Shown: positions 1 through 9,195, counted from the first letter of the stretch. The stretch: 64,000 nt of DNA from Pseudomonas sp. IB20 (GCF_009707325.1 NZ_CP046103.1:248001-312000); one strand, 5' to 3'. The notes: generated by a model from the sequence alone, not told the origin. Translations and numbers: made by a program.

Positions 1-208
1 GCTTGTTGCTGTCGATCTCGATGTCACCCACCTTGATGCGGCCGCTGGTGGGTTCTTCGAGGAAATTCAGGCAGCGCAGGAAGGTGGTCTTGCCGGAACC
101 GCTGGGGCCAATGATGGCGACCACTTCGCCCTCCTTGACCTCAAGGTCGATCCCGTTGAGCACCACCTGACCTTTGAATTGTTTGGTCAGTTTTTCAACC
201 ACGATCAT
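1..208 (-). CDS. tcyN: Cystine ABC transporter ATP-binding protein, N-terminal part only
   Basis: Only the first 69 residues are in the window; the gene runs off the left edge. The ATG at 208 is followed by a typical ABC ATPase start, with Walker [10 protein letters not shown] at residues 34-42. It would power uptake through the membrane protein encoded just upstream; only 3 bases separate the permease stop from this start. The neighbours (permease, binding protein, D-cysteine desulfhydrase) match the E. coli fliY-dcyD-yecS-yecC set for L-cystine import, and that context is the basis for the name. A general polar amino acid ATPase is the alternative. Confidence 0.85.
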   Translation of the reverse strand, partial: MIVVEKLTKQFKGQVVLNGIDLEVKEGEVVAIIGPSGSGKTTFLRCLNFLEEPTSGRIKVGDIEIDSNK

Positions 209-211
209 GCT

Positions 212-877
212 TCAAGACTCCAGGTCATGCCGGTTGACCCGGTCTTCCAGACGATTTTGAAAATGCGCCAGGATGCTCGCCAGTACCCAGTAGATCAGAG
301 CGGCGGACAGATACATGGTGAAAATTTCGAAGGTACGCGCCGACACCAGTTGCGCCTGGCGAAACAGCTCCGGCACCTGAATGGTGGCGGCCAGCGCCGT
401 GTCCTTGACCAGCGAAATAAAGCTGTTGCCCAGCGGCGGCAGCGCGGTGCGCATCGCCTGCGGCAGGATGGCCCGGCGCAGGGTCTGCGCGCGGGTCATG
501 CCGATACTGGCTGCCGCTTCCCACTGGCCGCGCTCGATGGAGCTGATCGCGGCGCGCAGGATTTCACAGGCATAAGCGGCCATGTTCAGCGAGAAGCCGA
601 TCATGGCGGCCGGAATCGGGTCCAGCTCGATGCCCACTTGCGGCAAGCCGTAGTAGATCAAAAACAGCTGCACCAGCAAGGGCGTGCCGCGAAAGAACGA
701 CACGTAGACGCGGGCAATCCAACTGACCAGCTTGAAGCGTGACAACCGCATCAGGGCCAGGCCGAAGCCCAGCAGCAGGCCGAAGAACATTCCGCCCAGG
801 CTAAGAATCACCGTGTAGTACGCGCCCTTGAGCAGAAAGGGCGCGGAGCCCAGCGCGAGTTGGAAACCTGCTTCCAT
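212..877 (-). CDS. tcyL: Cystine ABC transporter permease
   Basis: This 221-residue inner-membrane permease belongs to the polar amino acid (HisM/YecS) family. Several hydrophobic segments are visible. The family motif FRGTPLLVQ lies at residues 62-70, and the EAA loop that docks the ATPase starts near residue 120 (EAAASIGMTRAQ). The start codon overlaps the stop of the binding-protein gene by one base (TAATG), so the two are probably translationally coupled. With the genes on either side it forms an importer whose likely substrate is cystine, as in E. coli TcyL (YecS). The substrate is inferred from the dcyD neighbour, not shown by the sequence. Confidence 0.88.
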   Translation of the reverse strand: MEAGFQLALGSAPFLLKGAYYTVILSLGGMFFGLLLGFGLALMRLSRFKLVSWIARVYVSFFRGTPLLVQLFLIYYGLPQVGIELDPIPAAMIGFSLNMAAYACEILRAAISSIERGQWEAAASIGMTRAQTLRRAILPQAMRTALPPLGNSFISLVKDTALAATIQVPELFRQAQLVSARTFEIFTMYLSAALIYWVLASILAHFQNRLEDRVNRHDLES

Positions 878-1671
878 TATTGAGTGACGTCAGCGTTGAA
901 GTACTTCTCGGACAGCTTTTTCAAGGTGCCGTCGGCGCGCAGCTTGTCGAGGGCCTTGTTCACCGCGTCGAGCAGTTCAGGCTCGCCTTTGCGCAGAGCA
1001 ATACCGGCTTCCTGACGGGAGAAGGCATCACCGGCTGCTGCGGTGTCCGGGGCTTTCTTGGCGTACTCAAGTGCCGCCAGGCGGTCGATCAGGATGGCGT
1101 CAATACGACCGATGCGCAGGTCCTGGAACTTGGTTGGGTCATCGTTGTAGGTCTTGATGATGGCTTTAGGTTGGTTGTCCTTGAGCCATTGTTCGTAGTT
1201 GGTGCCCAGGCCTACGCCGACTTTTTTGCCGGCCAAGTCGTCGGCAGTCTTGATGGTGTCGACGTTTTTCTTCAGCACCAGCGCCTGAATACCGGAAACG
1301 GTGTAGGGCTTGGAGAAGTCGTACTTCTTCTGGCGCTCTTCGGAGATGGTCACTTGGTTGATCACGGCGTCCAGGCGCTTGGACTCCAGGGCCGCGAGGA
1401 TGCCGTCCCACGGCGTGGCTTGCAGCTTGACCTTCACGCCCAGCTCCTTGGCCAGCGCTTCGGACAGCTCCACTTCGAAACCGCTGAGCTTGCCGCTCTC
1501 ATCGACAAAGCTGAACGGCGGGTAGGTGCCTTCCAGGCCGATCTTGATCTCGCCGGCTTTCTTGATGTTGCCCAGCTGCTCACCAGCGATGGCTTGGCCC
1601 ATCAGGCCAGCCCCGAGTGCCAAGCCCAATGTGCCAACCAGCAACGTGCGACGCAATACAGAAATAGTCAT
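877..1671 (-). CDS. tcyJ: Periplasmic cystine-binding protein
   Basis: This 264-residue extracellular solute-binding protein of family 3 starts with a signal peptide (basic MTISVLRR, then a hydrophobic stretch, cleavage near AIAGEQ at about residue 30). The body has the family pattern GLEGTYPPFSFVDESG and a later GTNYEQW. It would capture L-cystine in the periplasm and pass it to TcyL/TcyN. Upstream, 1700-1830 is unusually AT-rich and probably holds the promoter. A CysB site would be expected for a sulfur gene, but I could not define one. A short duplicated REP block separates it from dcyD, so the two may be transcribed separately. Confidence 0.87.
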   Translation of the reverse strand: MTISVLRRTLLVGTLGLALGAGLMGQAIAGEQLGNIKKAGEIKIGLEGTYPPFSFVDESGKLSGFEVELSEALAKELGVKVKLQATPWDGILAALESKRLDAVINQVTISEERQKKYDFSKPYTVSGIQALVLKKNVDTIKTADDLAGKKVGVGLGTNYEQWLKDNQPKAIIKTYNDDPTKFQDLRIGRIDAILIDRLAALEYAKKAPDTAAAGDAFSRQEAGIALRKGEPELLDAVNKALDKLRADGTLKKLSEKYFNADVTQ

Positions 1672-1828
1672 GAACAGCCCCTGTGTTTTTATGGTGAGCG
1701 AAGCAGGTGACGCAGTAGTCGTATCCTGCCTTAAAGCGCGAAGCGCGTCTTCGCCTTCGGCGCGACTATAAAGCGAGTTTTTAAGACTTGAAAATAATAT
1801 AAATATAATTTGTTATGCGTTTTTGGAA

Positions 1829-1923
1829 TATGACTTCAATCTAATGTGGGAGCAGGCAAGCCAGCTCCCACATTCTTTTATGACTTCAATCTAATGTGGG
1901 AGCAGGCAAGCCAGCTCCCACAT
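1829..1923. repeat. Tandem duplication of a REP palindrome (2 x 45 bp)
   Basis: The 45-bp block at 1829-1873 recurs exactly at 1879-1923, with 5 bases between. Each copy holds one short palindrome, ATGTGGGAGC ... GCTCCCACAT, which is the arm of the common fluorescent-Pseudomonas REP family. It lies between tcyJ and dcyD, directly downstream of the dcyD stop. Confidence 0.9.
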
Positions 1924-1934
1924 GTGGTCCGTGT

Positions 1935-2933
1935 TCAGTCCGTTAGAACAGAGTCATAAGCAAACAACGCCGGCGCCCCGCCGGTATGCAGGAAAATAAT
2001 CGGACCGTCCTCAAACCGCTGCCGCCCGATGCCATCCAGCAAACCGGCCATGGCTTTGCCCGTGTAGACCGGGTCCAACAGCAGGCCTTCCTGGCTCGCC
2101 AATAGCTTGACCGCAGCGAGGGTGCCGGCGTTCGGTTCGCCGTAGCGCGGGCCGAAATATTCGTCCCACAAAATCACGTTGAACGCCTCGGGGATATCCA
2201 CGCCGAGCAATTCGGCGGTGCGTTCGGCCAGGCCCTGCACTTTCGGGAACTGAGCTTGCTCGGTGCGTGACACCGTAATGCCCACCACCGGCAAATTCGG
2301 CAGCACTTCACTCAAGGCCAGGGCGAGGCCGCTGTGGGTGCCGGCACTGCCCGAGGCGAGTACCACAGCGGCGAATTCAATCCCGCTGTCTTCGATCTGC
2401 CCGGCCAGTTCCAGCCCGGCGCGTACATAGCCGAGGGCGCCGAGAGCATTGGAACCGCCGATAGGCACCAGGTACGGCTTTTTACCGTTGCTGCGCAGGC
2501 GATCGGCGAGGGCGTTGAGTTGCTCGTCGACGTTGTCGAGGTTCTCGACCAATTCAACCTTGGCGTCGAACAGCTCCAGCAGCAGGCGGTTGCCGTTGGC
2601 CAGGTAGTTAGGGTCTTCGGTACCAGTGGGGTTTTCCAGCAGCGCAACGCAGCCCAGGCCGAGCTTGGCGGCCAGCGCAGCGGTTTGGCGCACGTGGTTG
2701 GACTGGATGGCGCCGGCAGTTACCAAGGTGTCGGCACCCTGGGCGATGGCATCGGCGGCCAGGTATTCAAGTTTGCGCAGTTTGTTGCCGCCCATGGCCA
2801 GCGGCGTGGTGTCGTCGCGTTTGACGTAGATGTCCCTGCCCAGCCAGGCCGACAGCCGCTCGAGTTTTTCCAGGGCAGTGGCGCCGCCCAGCAGTTCCAG
2901 GCGGTTAAAACGGTCGAGCTGTTGTTTGATCAT
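1935..2933 (-). CDS. dcyD: D-cysteine desulfhydrase (PLP enzyme)
   Basis: This 332-residue protein of the ACC deaminase/D-cysteine desulfhydrase family converts D-cysteine to pyruvate, ammonia and sulfide. The PLP lysine is K51 in [11 protein letters not shown], and [12 protein letters not shown] (about residues 75-86) forms the substrate loop. Its position beside a cystine importer, as in E. coli where DcyD is encoded next to FliY, supports D-cysteine desulfhydrase over ACC deaminase. It runs opposite to epsC. The shared intergenic region (2934-3172) carries a tandem duplication and must hold both promoters. Confidence 0.9.
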   Translation of the reverse strand: MIKQQLDRFNRLELLGGATALEKLERLSAWLGRDIYVKRDDTTPLAMGGNKLRKLEYLAADAIAQGADTLVTAGAIQSNHVRQTAALAAKLGLGCVALLENPTGTEDPNYLANGNRLLLELFDAKVELVENLDNVDEQLNALADRLRSNGKKPYLVPIGGSNALGALGYVRAGLELAGQIEDSGIEFAAVVLASGSAGTHSGLALALSEVLPNLPVVGITVSRTEQAQFPKVQGLAERTAELLGVDIPEAFNVILWDEYFGPRYGEPNAGTLAAVKLLASQEGLLLDPVYTGKAMAGLLDGIGRQRFEDGPIIFLHTGGAPALFAYDSVLTD

Positions 2934-3024
2934 GGCTACGCACGGTGGCTAAGTGATTGGGCGACTATAGGCAGGCACTTTTCATCGGGCAACCGCCAAT
3001 CGCTTATTCCGTCTGGTTCTTTGC

Positions 3025-3168
3025 ATCACACCATTGGTTCTTAAGGGCGGCCAGGGTGCATACCGTAAAGTGATGGCCATTACGTCAGGAGTGAACTATC
3101 ACACCATTGGTTCTTAAGGGCGGCCAGGGTGCATACCGTAAAGTGATGGCCATTACGTCAGGAGTGAA
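3025..3168. repeat. Tandem duplication of the epsC leader (2 x 71 bp)
   Basis: Positions 3025-3095 and 3098-3168 are identical (71 bp, period 73). Each copy ends with the CAGGAGTGAA that serves as the epsC ribosome binding site. In the first copy this signal precedes a GTG (3091) opening only an 8-codon frame, so the duplication creates an apparent upstream mini-ORF. Confidence 0.92.
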
Positions 3169-3172
3169 TACC

Positions 3173-4099
3173 GTGAGTGAGCGTTCCAGCCATTGGCAAT
3201 TGCAGACCATCGTCAGCCAACTGCGCGGCGCCCGGGACCAGTGGCGTACGCGCAATGGCCGCTTGAGTGGCGAGCACGGCGGCCGAGAGTTGCCGTCGCG
3301 CGAGGCGGTGGCGCAGATTCTTGAGTCGCTGTGCGGCGCGCTGTTTCCGATGCGCCTGGGGCCGGTGGACTTGCGCGAGGAAAGTGAAGATTTCTACGTC
3401 GGCCATACCCTCGACGTCGCCTTGAATGCCTTGTTCGGCCAGGCGCGCCTGGAGCTGCGCTACGCCGCACGCCAGGGCGGCGAGGATGACAGCGCGGTCG
3501 ACGCCCTGGCTATCCGCCTGATCCAGGATTTTGCCCTGGCCTTGCCTTCCCTGCGCAGCCTGCTGGACACCGACGTGTTGGCCGCCTACCACGGCGACCC
3601 GGCCGCCCGCAGTGTGGATGAAGTGCTGCTGTGCTACCCGGGGATCCTGGCGGTGATTCACCATCGCCTGGCGCACCACTTATATCGCGCCGGGTTGCCA
3701 CTGCTGGCGCGGATCAGCGCGGAGATTGCCCACTCGGCCACCGGCATCGACATTCACCCCGGCGCGCAGATCGGCCCGAGTTTCTTTATCGACCACGGCA
3801 CGGGCGTGGTGATTGGCGAAACCGCGATCATCGGCGAGCGAGTGCGCATTTATCAGGCGGTGACCTTGGGCGCCAAGCGCTTCCCGGCGGATGAGGACGG
3901 GCAGTTGCAGAAGGGCCATCCACGCCATCCGATTGTTGAGGACGATGTGGTGATTTATGCCGGGGCGACGATCCTGGGGCGAATTACCATCGGCAAGGGC
4001 TCGACGATTGGCGGCAATGTGTGGCTAACCCGCAGCGTGCCGGCGGGGGCGAATATTACCCAGGCGAATTTGCAGCATGAGGATGGGGCGCAGAAGTAG
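3173..4099 (+). CDS. epsC: Serine O-acetyltransferase (EpsC/CysE type)
   Basis: It makes O-acetylserine from serine and acetyl-CoA, the carbon acceptor for cysteine synthesis. The open frame extends to 3107, but the best start is GTG 3173, which has CAGGAG eight bases upstream and gives 308 residues starting MSERSSHW. The C-terminal half is a left-handed beta-helix of hexapeptide repeats; the conserved DHGTGVVIGE lies at about residues 207-216 and carries the catalytic histidine. The long helical N-terminal domain is typical of the EpsC subgroup. It faces dcyD across a duplicated leader, putting cysteine synthesis and breakdown back to back. Confidence 0.9.
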   Translation: MSERSSHWQLQTIVSQLRGARDQWRTRNGRLSGEHGGRELPSREAVAQILESLCGALFPMRLGPVDLREESEDFYVGHTLDVALNALFGQARLELRYAARQGGEDDSAVDALAIRLIQDFALALPSLRSLLDTDVLAAYHGDPAARSVDEVLLCYPGILAVIHHRLAHHLYRAGLPLLARISAEIAHSATGIDIHPGAQIGPSFFIDHGTGVVIGETAIIGERVRIYQAVTLGAKRFPADEDGQLQKGHPRHPIVEDDVVIYAGATILGRITIGKGSTIGGNVWLTRSVPAGANITQANLQHEDGAQK

Positions 4100-4122
4100 T
4101 GCTTGAGCCACACACCCGATCC

Positions 4123-4197
4123 AATGTGGGAGCTGAATTGCCTGCGGTAGCGGTATGTCTGATCCGCCGCCATCGCAGGCAAGCCAGCCCCCACATT
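4123..4197. repeat. REPIN (two inverted REP elements)
   Basis: AATGTGGGAGC at the left end and its inverted partner CCCCCACATT at the right end enclose GCCTGCGGTAGCGG ... CCATCGCAGGC. The pair can fold into one long hairpin. It lies just after epsC and may cap its transcript. The rest of 4198-4339 shows no gene. Confidence 0.85.
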
Positions 4198-4339
4198 GGG
4201 CTGCATTTCAAATTTGAACCGGTTTTCACTCAGCCATCGCTGAACGATTTGCCATCTCCACCCGTCATACCAATCCTTGAGCTAGTGTAGGAATTGTCTA
4301 CCGCTCAGCCCTGCGATTAGTCCCAGACCGCCTATCCAT

Positions 4340-4369
4340 GTTTAACTTGAATGTTCGTTCAAGTTAAAC
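4340..4369. promoter_or_regulatory. BetI-like operator upstream of betT
   Basis: The arms GTTTAACTTGAA (4340-4351) and TTCAAGTTAAAC (4358-4369) form a perfect 12-bp inverted repeat around TGTTCG. The core TTGAA-N6-TTCAA resembles sites of BetI, the TetR-family choline-sensing repressor. It sits 91 bases before betT, where an operator would act. No betI gene is in the window, so the regulator's identity is inferred. Confidence 0.55.
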
Positions 4370-4460
4370 CGGTGGTTCGCTGCCCGCTCACAACAGGAGG
4401 CTTACCTTTGCTGAGTCCGTTATTTACAGCCACATCCCACACCGTAGGGGTGCATCGTTC

Positions 4461-6461
4461 ATGAGTGCATCGTCCACCCCATCCAGCGGCATGGTGCGCA
4501 TGAATGCGCCCGTTTTCTACTTTGCCGCCAGCTTCATCCTGCTATTTGGCATCACGGTCATCGCGATCCCGCAACAGGCCGGTGCCTGGCTGCTGGCCGC
4601 GCAAAACTGGGCGGCCAACACGGTCGGCTGGTATTACATGCTGGCGATGACCCTGTATCTGGTCTTCGTGGTGGTCACCGCGCTATCGGGCTACGGCAAG
4701 ATAAAACTCGGTGCCGACCACGACGAACCCGAATTCAGTTACCTGTCCTGGGCCGGCATGCTGTTCGCCGCTGGGATCAGCATCACGCTGTTTTTTTTCT
4801 GTGTGTCCGAGCCGCTGACGCACCTGGTGCAACCGCCTCAGGGCGCGCCGATGAACGCCGATGCTGCCCGCCAGGCCATGCAGATCCTGTTTCTGCACTG
4901 GGGCCTGCACGGCTGGGGCGTGTTCGCCTTTGTCGGCATGGCCCTGGCGTATTTCGCCTACCGGCATAACCTGCCGCTGGCGTTGCGCTCGGCGCTTTAC
5001 CCGCTGATTGGTAAGCGCATCAATGGCCCTATCGGCTACGCGGTGGATGGCTTCGGCATCATCGCCACGGTGTTTGGCCTCGGCGCCGACATGGGCTTTG
5101 GTGTGTTGCACCTCAACTCCGGGCTGGATTACCTGTTCGGCATTGCCCACACCCAGTGGATCCAGGTCGGCCTGATCACGCTGATGATGGGCGCCGCGAT
5201 CCTCGTCGCCGTTGCTGGCGTCGACAAGGGCGTGCGGGTGATGTCCGACATCAACATGCTGCTGGCCTGCGCGCTGCTGCTGTTTGTGTTGTTCGCCGGG
5301 CCCACCCAGCACTTGCTCAACACCCTGATCCAGAACATCGGTGACTACCTCGGCGCCTTGCCGACCAAGAGTTTCGATGTGTACGCCTACGACAAACCCA
5401 GCGACTGGCTGGGCGGTTGGACGGTGTTCTACTGGGCCTGGTGGATCGCATGGTCGCCGTTCGTGGGCCTGTTTATCGCGCGTATTTCCCGTGGCCGCAC
5501 TATCCGTGAGTTCGTCTTTGGCGTGCTGCTGATCCCGCTCGGCTTCACGCTGGCGTGGATGTCGATCTTTGGCAACAGTGCCATCGACCAAGTGCTCAAC
5601 CACGGGATGACCGCGCTCGGCCAGTCGGCCATTGATGACCCGTCGATGAGCCTCTACCTGCTGCTGGAAACCTACCCGTGGAGCAAGACGGTCATCGCGG
5701 TCACGGTGTTTATCAGCTTCGTGTTCTTCGTCACCTCAGCCGACTCCGGCACCGTGGTGCTGTCGACCCTGTCGTCCAAAGGCGGCAACGCCGATGAAGA
5801 CGGGCCGAAATGGCTACGCGTGTTCTGGGGCGCGATGACTGCATTGGTCACCAGTGCCTTGCTGTTCGCCGGCAGTATCGACTCGCTGAAATCCGCGGTG
5901 GTGCTGACCTCGTTGCCGTTCTCGCTGATCCTGCTGCTGATGATGTGGGGGCTGCACAAGGCGTTCTACCTCGAATCGCAAAAGCAGATCGCCCAGATGC
6001 ATTCCCTCGCGCCGGTGTCCGGTTCACGCAAGGGCACGGGCGGTTGGCGCCAGCGTCTGACCCAAGCCGTGCATTTCCCGTCGCGCGATGAGGTGTACCG
6101 GTTCCTTGAAACCACGGTGCGCCCGGCGATCGAAGAAGTGACGGCGGTGTTTGTCGAAAAAGGCCTCAACGTCGTCACCCAGCCCGACCCGTCCAACGAC
6201 AGCGTCAGCCTGGAAATCGGCCACGGCGAAGAGCATCCGTTCGTGTATCAGGTGCAGATGCGTGGCTATTTCACGCCGTCCTTTGCACGCGGTGGCATGG
6301 GCTCCAAGCAGCTCAACAACCGTCGCTATTATCGGGCGGAAGTGCACTTGAGTGAGGGCAGCCAGGACTACGACTTGGTGGGCTACACCAAGGAGCAGAT
6401 CATCAACGACATCCTCGACCAGTACGAGCGTCACCTGCAGTTCCTGCACCTGGTGCGCTAG
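4461..6461 (+). CDS. betT: BCCT-family choline transporter
   Basis: This 666-residue secondary transporter takes up choline, a precursor of glycine betaine. About twelve hydrophobic segments fill residues 20-515. The family's tryptophan-rich segment (WTVFYWAWWIAWSPFVGLF) lies near residues 320-340. After the last helix there is a hydrophilic C-terminal domain of about 145 residues, as in long BetT proteins (E. coli BetT 677 residues) where it senses osmotic stress. A GGGG-rich site lies 9 bases before the ATG. The BetI-like palindrome upstream supports choline control. A rho-independent terminator follows at 6558. Confidence 0.88.
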   Translation: MSASSTPSSGMVRMNAPVFYFAASFILLFGITVIAIPQQAGAWLLAAQNWAANTVGWYYMLAMTLYLVFVVVTALSGYGKIKLGADHDEPEFSYLSWAGMLFAAGISITLFFFCVSEPLTHLVQPPQGAPMNADAARQAMQILFLHWGLHGWGVFAFVGMALAYFAYRHNLPLALRSALYPLIGKRINGPIGYAVDGFGIIATVFGLGADMGFGVLHLNSGLDYLFGIAHTQWIQVGLITLMMGAAILVAVAGVDKGVRVMSDINMLLACALLLFVLFAGPTQHLLNTLIQNIGDYLGALPTKSFDVYAYDKPSDWLGGWTVFYWAWWIAWSPFVGLFIARISRGRTIREFVFGVLLIPLGFTLAWMSIFGNSAIDQVLNHGMTALGQSAIDDPSMSLYLLLETYPWSKTVIAVTVFISFVFFVTSADSGTVVLSTLSSKGGNADEDGPKWLRVFWGAMTALVTSALLFAGSIDSLKSAVVLTSLPFSLILLLMMWGLHKAFYLESQKQIAQMHSLAPVSGSRKGTGGWRQRLTQAVHFPSRDEVYRFLETTVRPAIEEVTAVFVEKGLNVVTQPDPSNDSVSLEIGHGEEHPFVYQVQMRGYFTPSFARGGMGSKQLNNRRYYRAEVHLSEGSQDYDLVGYTKEQIINDILDQYERHLQFLHLVR

Positions 6462-6517
6462 TCCCCTGTGCTCGCCCGTGATCGCATCAGCTCGGTGTTT
6501 GAGATACACCGAGTTGC

Positions 6518-6545
6518 CTGCATCGCGGGCAAGCCCGCGCCCACA
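6518..6545. repeat. Partial REP element after betT
   Basis: CATCGCGGGCAAGCCCGCGCCCAC is one REP arm. Upstream a separate inverted repeat, CTCGGTGTTTGAGATACACCGAG (6491-6513), could pair on its own. The block lies between the betT stop and the terminator. Confidence 0.7.
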
Positions 6546-6557
6546 AAAAAGCCCGCA

Positions 6558-6585
6558 AAGCCCCGTCCTACGGGGCTTTCTTAAA
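6558..6585 (+). terminator. Rho-independent terminator of betT
   Basis: The stem AAAGCCCCG / CGGGGCTTT (6558-6579) has a 4-5 base loop and is followed by CTTAAATTTAA. The T-run is short but the stem is strong. Confidence 0.75.
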
Positions 6586-6699
6586 TTTAATTTCATTCGC
6601 TCAAGCCCCGGTTTGACGCGCAACTGTCATCTGGCCACTGCGTAATTGTGTGAAGCGTTTGACGCTTTCATTTCAGAACAGTGACGGAGACCGGTAACA

Positions 6700-8049
6700 A
6701 TGAAGACGTTAATAAGCCCCATGGTGGGGGTCGCCATGGCGAGCTTTATGCTGTCCGCCCACGCCGATTTTATTGACGACAGCCACGCCGATGTGACCTT
6801 GCTCAACCGCTACCTCAACCAGCAAGGGCGTGATGTGGTGAACAGCAACGCCAAGGCCCACAGCGTGCGTGATTGGGGCCAGGGTTTCGAGTTCAACTTC
6901 AAGTCCGGCTACACCGATGGGCCGGTCGGGTTTGGTCTGGACTTGCAGGCGTTCTACGGCTTGAAACTGGACTCCGGTGGTGACCTCAACGACAAGGATC
7001 ACCAGGGCCGTTACCCCGGCAGCATGTTCCCGCTGGACGACGGCAAATCCGCCGACCAGTTTGGCGTGCTGAGCCCCACGTTCAAGATGCGCTTCGCCAA
7101 GGATGAGCTGCGCGTGGGCACGCTGTACGGCAACAACCCAGTGCTGGCCAACACTGACGGGCGCCTGTACCAGCAGACCAATACCGGTGTGCAACTGGTG
7201 TCCAAGGACCTCAGCGACTTCACCTTTACCGGTGGCGATATCTTCAAGACCAAGATTCGCAACGAAACCGGCGACCAGGGCATGATCACCGCCGGCGGTA
7301 CCCAAGAAAGTGATCGCTTCCTGTTCGGCGGTGCGGACTACACCGGCATCCAGAACACCACCGTCAGCCTGTGGTATTCCAACCTTGAGGATTACTACCA
7401 GCAGTTCTTCCTCGGCGCCAAGCGTCATGACGCATTGTCTGTGGGCGCGATCGACACCGACGTGCGGGTGTTCCGCAGCCTCGGTGTGGGCGCCAACGCC
7501 GATGGCGACAAGGACTTTGCCGGGGCCGGCCTCTACGGTGACGGCACCAGCAAAGGCCGCATCAACCAGACCACCGCCAGCTTGCTTGAGAGCTACAGCC
7601 TGGACGGCCATACCGTGGGCCTTGGCATCCAGAAAAACAGCGGCGACAGCGACTTCCCGTACCTCGATTCCGGCCTGAACAGCGGTGACGCGCGCCAGGG
7701 CCCAGGCTCAGGTGCCGACACCCCGGCACTGACCAACATGCAGTTGAACAAATTCCAGCACGCGGGCGAACGCACCTGGCTTGCGCAGTACAAATATGAC
7801 TTCGGCAAACTCGGTCTCGCTGGCCTGACGTTCTCCGCCGCCTATGCCCACGGCGATGACATCCGCACTGCACAAGGCACCACCAGCGAATGGGAACGCA
7901 ACATTGCGGTGGCCTACCAAGTACCGACCGGCACCCTCAAAGGGCTTGGCGTGACCTGGAAAAACGCGCACGCCAGCCCGGACATTACCGGTGCCACCGT
8001 GCAAGATGAAAATCGCTTCTATGTCAGCTATGTCGTTCCACTCTGGTAG
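6700..8049 (+). CDS. OprD-family outer-membrane porin
   Basis: This 449-residue protein has a signal peptide ending at about SAHADF (residue 23). Next comes the OprD-family opening FIDDSHADVTLLNRYLNQQG and many alternating beta-strand segments, ending in an aromatic residue (VVPLW) as outer-membrane barrels do. OprD-type channels let small acids, amino acids or aromatic compounds across the outer membrane. The substrate cannot be read from the sequence. Its place after betT does not prove a shared role, because terminators lie on both sides (6558 and 8099). GGAGA precedes the ATG. Confidence 0.88.
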   Translation: MKTLISPMVGVAMASFMLSAHADFIDDSHADVTLLNRYLNQQGRDVVNSNAKAHSVRDWGQGFEFNFKSGYTDGPVGFGLDLQAFYGLKLDSGGDLNDKDHQGRYPGSMFPLDDGKSADQFGVLSPTFKMRFAKDELRVGTLYGNNPVLANTDGRLYQQTNTGVQLVSKDLSDFTFTGGDIFKTKIRNETGDQGMITAGGTQESDRFLFGGADYTGIQNTTVSLWYSNLEDYYQQFFLGAKRHDALSVGAIDTDVRVFRSLGVGANADGDKDFAGAGLYGDGTSKGRINQTTASLLESYSLDGHTVGLGIQKNSGDSDFPYLDSGLNSGDARQGPGSGADTPALTNMQLNKFQHAGERTWLAQYKYDFGKLGLAGLTFSAAYAHGDDIRTAQGTTSEWERNIAVAYQVPTGTLKGLGVTWKNAHASPDITGATVQDENRFYVSYVVPLW

Positions 8050-8098
8050 GTAATTGCTGTAAAACGGAAGGGCATAGTTAAGCGATTCAGCGGGTTAA

Positions 8099-8130
8099 AA
8101 GGCCTGGGAATATCGTTATTCCCAGGCCTT
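8099..8130. terminator. Terminator hairpin after the OprD porin
   Basis: AAGGCCTGGGAATA and TATTCCCAGGCCTT form a perfect 14-bp stem with loop TCGT, followed by ATTTG. It separates the porin from the reductase gene whose ATG is at 8158. Confidence 0.85.
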
Positions 8131-8157
8131 ATTTGCCCTAAGCCCAGAGAGGATTCG

Positions 8158-9195
8158 ATGACGTATATTGCTGCCGAAAACCGCTATGAATCTATTCCCT
8201 ATCGCCGCGTAGGCCGCAGTGGATTGGTGCTACCTGCACTGTCCTTGGGGCTGTGGCACAACTTTGGCGACAGCACCCCAATCGACACCCAGCGCGCTTT
8301 GCTGCGCACCGCGTTCGACCTGGGGATCAACCACTTCGACCTGGCCAACAACTATGGCCCGCCCTACGGCAGCGCCGAGATCAACTTCGGCCGTTTGCTG
8401 CGCGAAGACTTCAAGCACTACCGCGATGAATTGATCATCTCCAGCAAAGCCGGTTGGGACATGTGGCCCGGCCCTTACGGCCAGGGCGGCGGTTCGCGCA
8501 AATACATACTGGCGAGCCTGGACCAGAGCCTGCAACGCCTGGGCGTCGACTACGTGGATATTTTCTACTCCCACCGTTTTGACCCCGACACCCCGCTGGA
8601 AGAAACCGCCAGCGCCCTCGCTACCGCCGTGCAACAAGGCAAGGCGTTGTACATCGGTATCTCGTCTTATTCAGGCGTGAAAACCCGTGAAATCGCAGCC
8701 TTGCTCAACGAGTGGAAAGTGCCGCTGCTGATCCACCAGCCGGCCTACAACCTGCTTAACCGCTGGGTGGAAAAAGACCTGCTGGAGACCACCGAAGAAC
8801 TCGGTGCCGGGGTGATTGCGTTCACGCCGCTGGCCCAGGGTTTGCTCACCGACAAGTACCTCAATGGCGTGCCGGCGGATGCGCGGGTTAACCGCCCGGG
8901 TGGCGGCTCGTTACAGGCCAAGCACCTGTCCGAAGCCAACATCGCCCACGTGCGTGCGCTGAATGAAATCGCCAAGCGTCGCGGCCAGAGTTTGGCGCAA
9001 CTGGCGTTGGCCTGGACCCTGCGTGACCCACGGGTGACCAGTGCGCTGATCGGCGCAAGCCGGCCGGAGCAGATCATCGAGAACGTAGGGGCGTTGAAGA
9101 ACTTGAGCTTCAGCGTGGAAGAGCTGGCGGAGATTGATCGGTTTGCGCAGGAAGGCGGGATTAACCTTTGGGAGAAGCCATCCACCGCTGAATAA
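8158..9195 (+). CDS. Aldo/keto reductase, YghZ/L-glyceraldehyde 3-phosphate reductase type
   Basis: This 345-residue NADPH-dependent reductase is of the YghZ (Gpr/MgrA) subgroup, which reduces L-glyceraldehyde 3-phosphate and detoxifies methylglyoxal in E. coli. The catalytic tetrad is visible as D61, Y66, K97 and H139. The subgroup signature NNYGPPYGSAE follows D61, and the C-terminal ALIGASRPEQI is the NADP-binding end. AGAGGA stands 7 bases before the ATG. It has its own transcription unit between the porin terminator and a repeat block. The physiological substrate here is not known. Confidence 0.88.
   Translation: MTYIAAENRYESIPYRRVGRSGLVLPALSLGLWHNFGDSTPIDTQRALLRTAFDLGINHFDLANNYGPPYGSAEINFGRLLREDFKHYRDELIISSKAGWDMWPGPYGQGGGSRKYILASLDQSLQRLGVDYVDIFYSHRFDPDTPLEETASALATAVQQGKALYIGISSYSGVKTREIAALLNEWKVPLLIHQPAYNLLNRWVEKDLLETTEELGAGVIAFTPLAQGLLTDKYLNGVPADARVNRPGGGSLQAKHLSEANIAHVRALNEIAKRRGQSLAQLALAWTLRDPRVTSALIGASRPEQIIENVGALKNLSFSVEELAEIDRFAQEGGINLWEKPSTAE

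Noticed and set aside
1935..2933. ACC deaminase instead of D-cysteine desulfhydrase
   Set aside because: Same fold, but the adjacent cystine transporter and E. coli-like arrangement favour DcyD.
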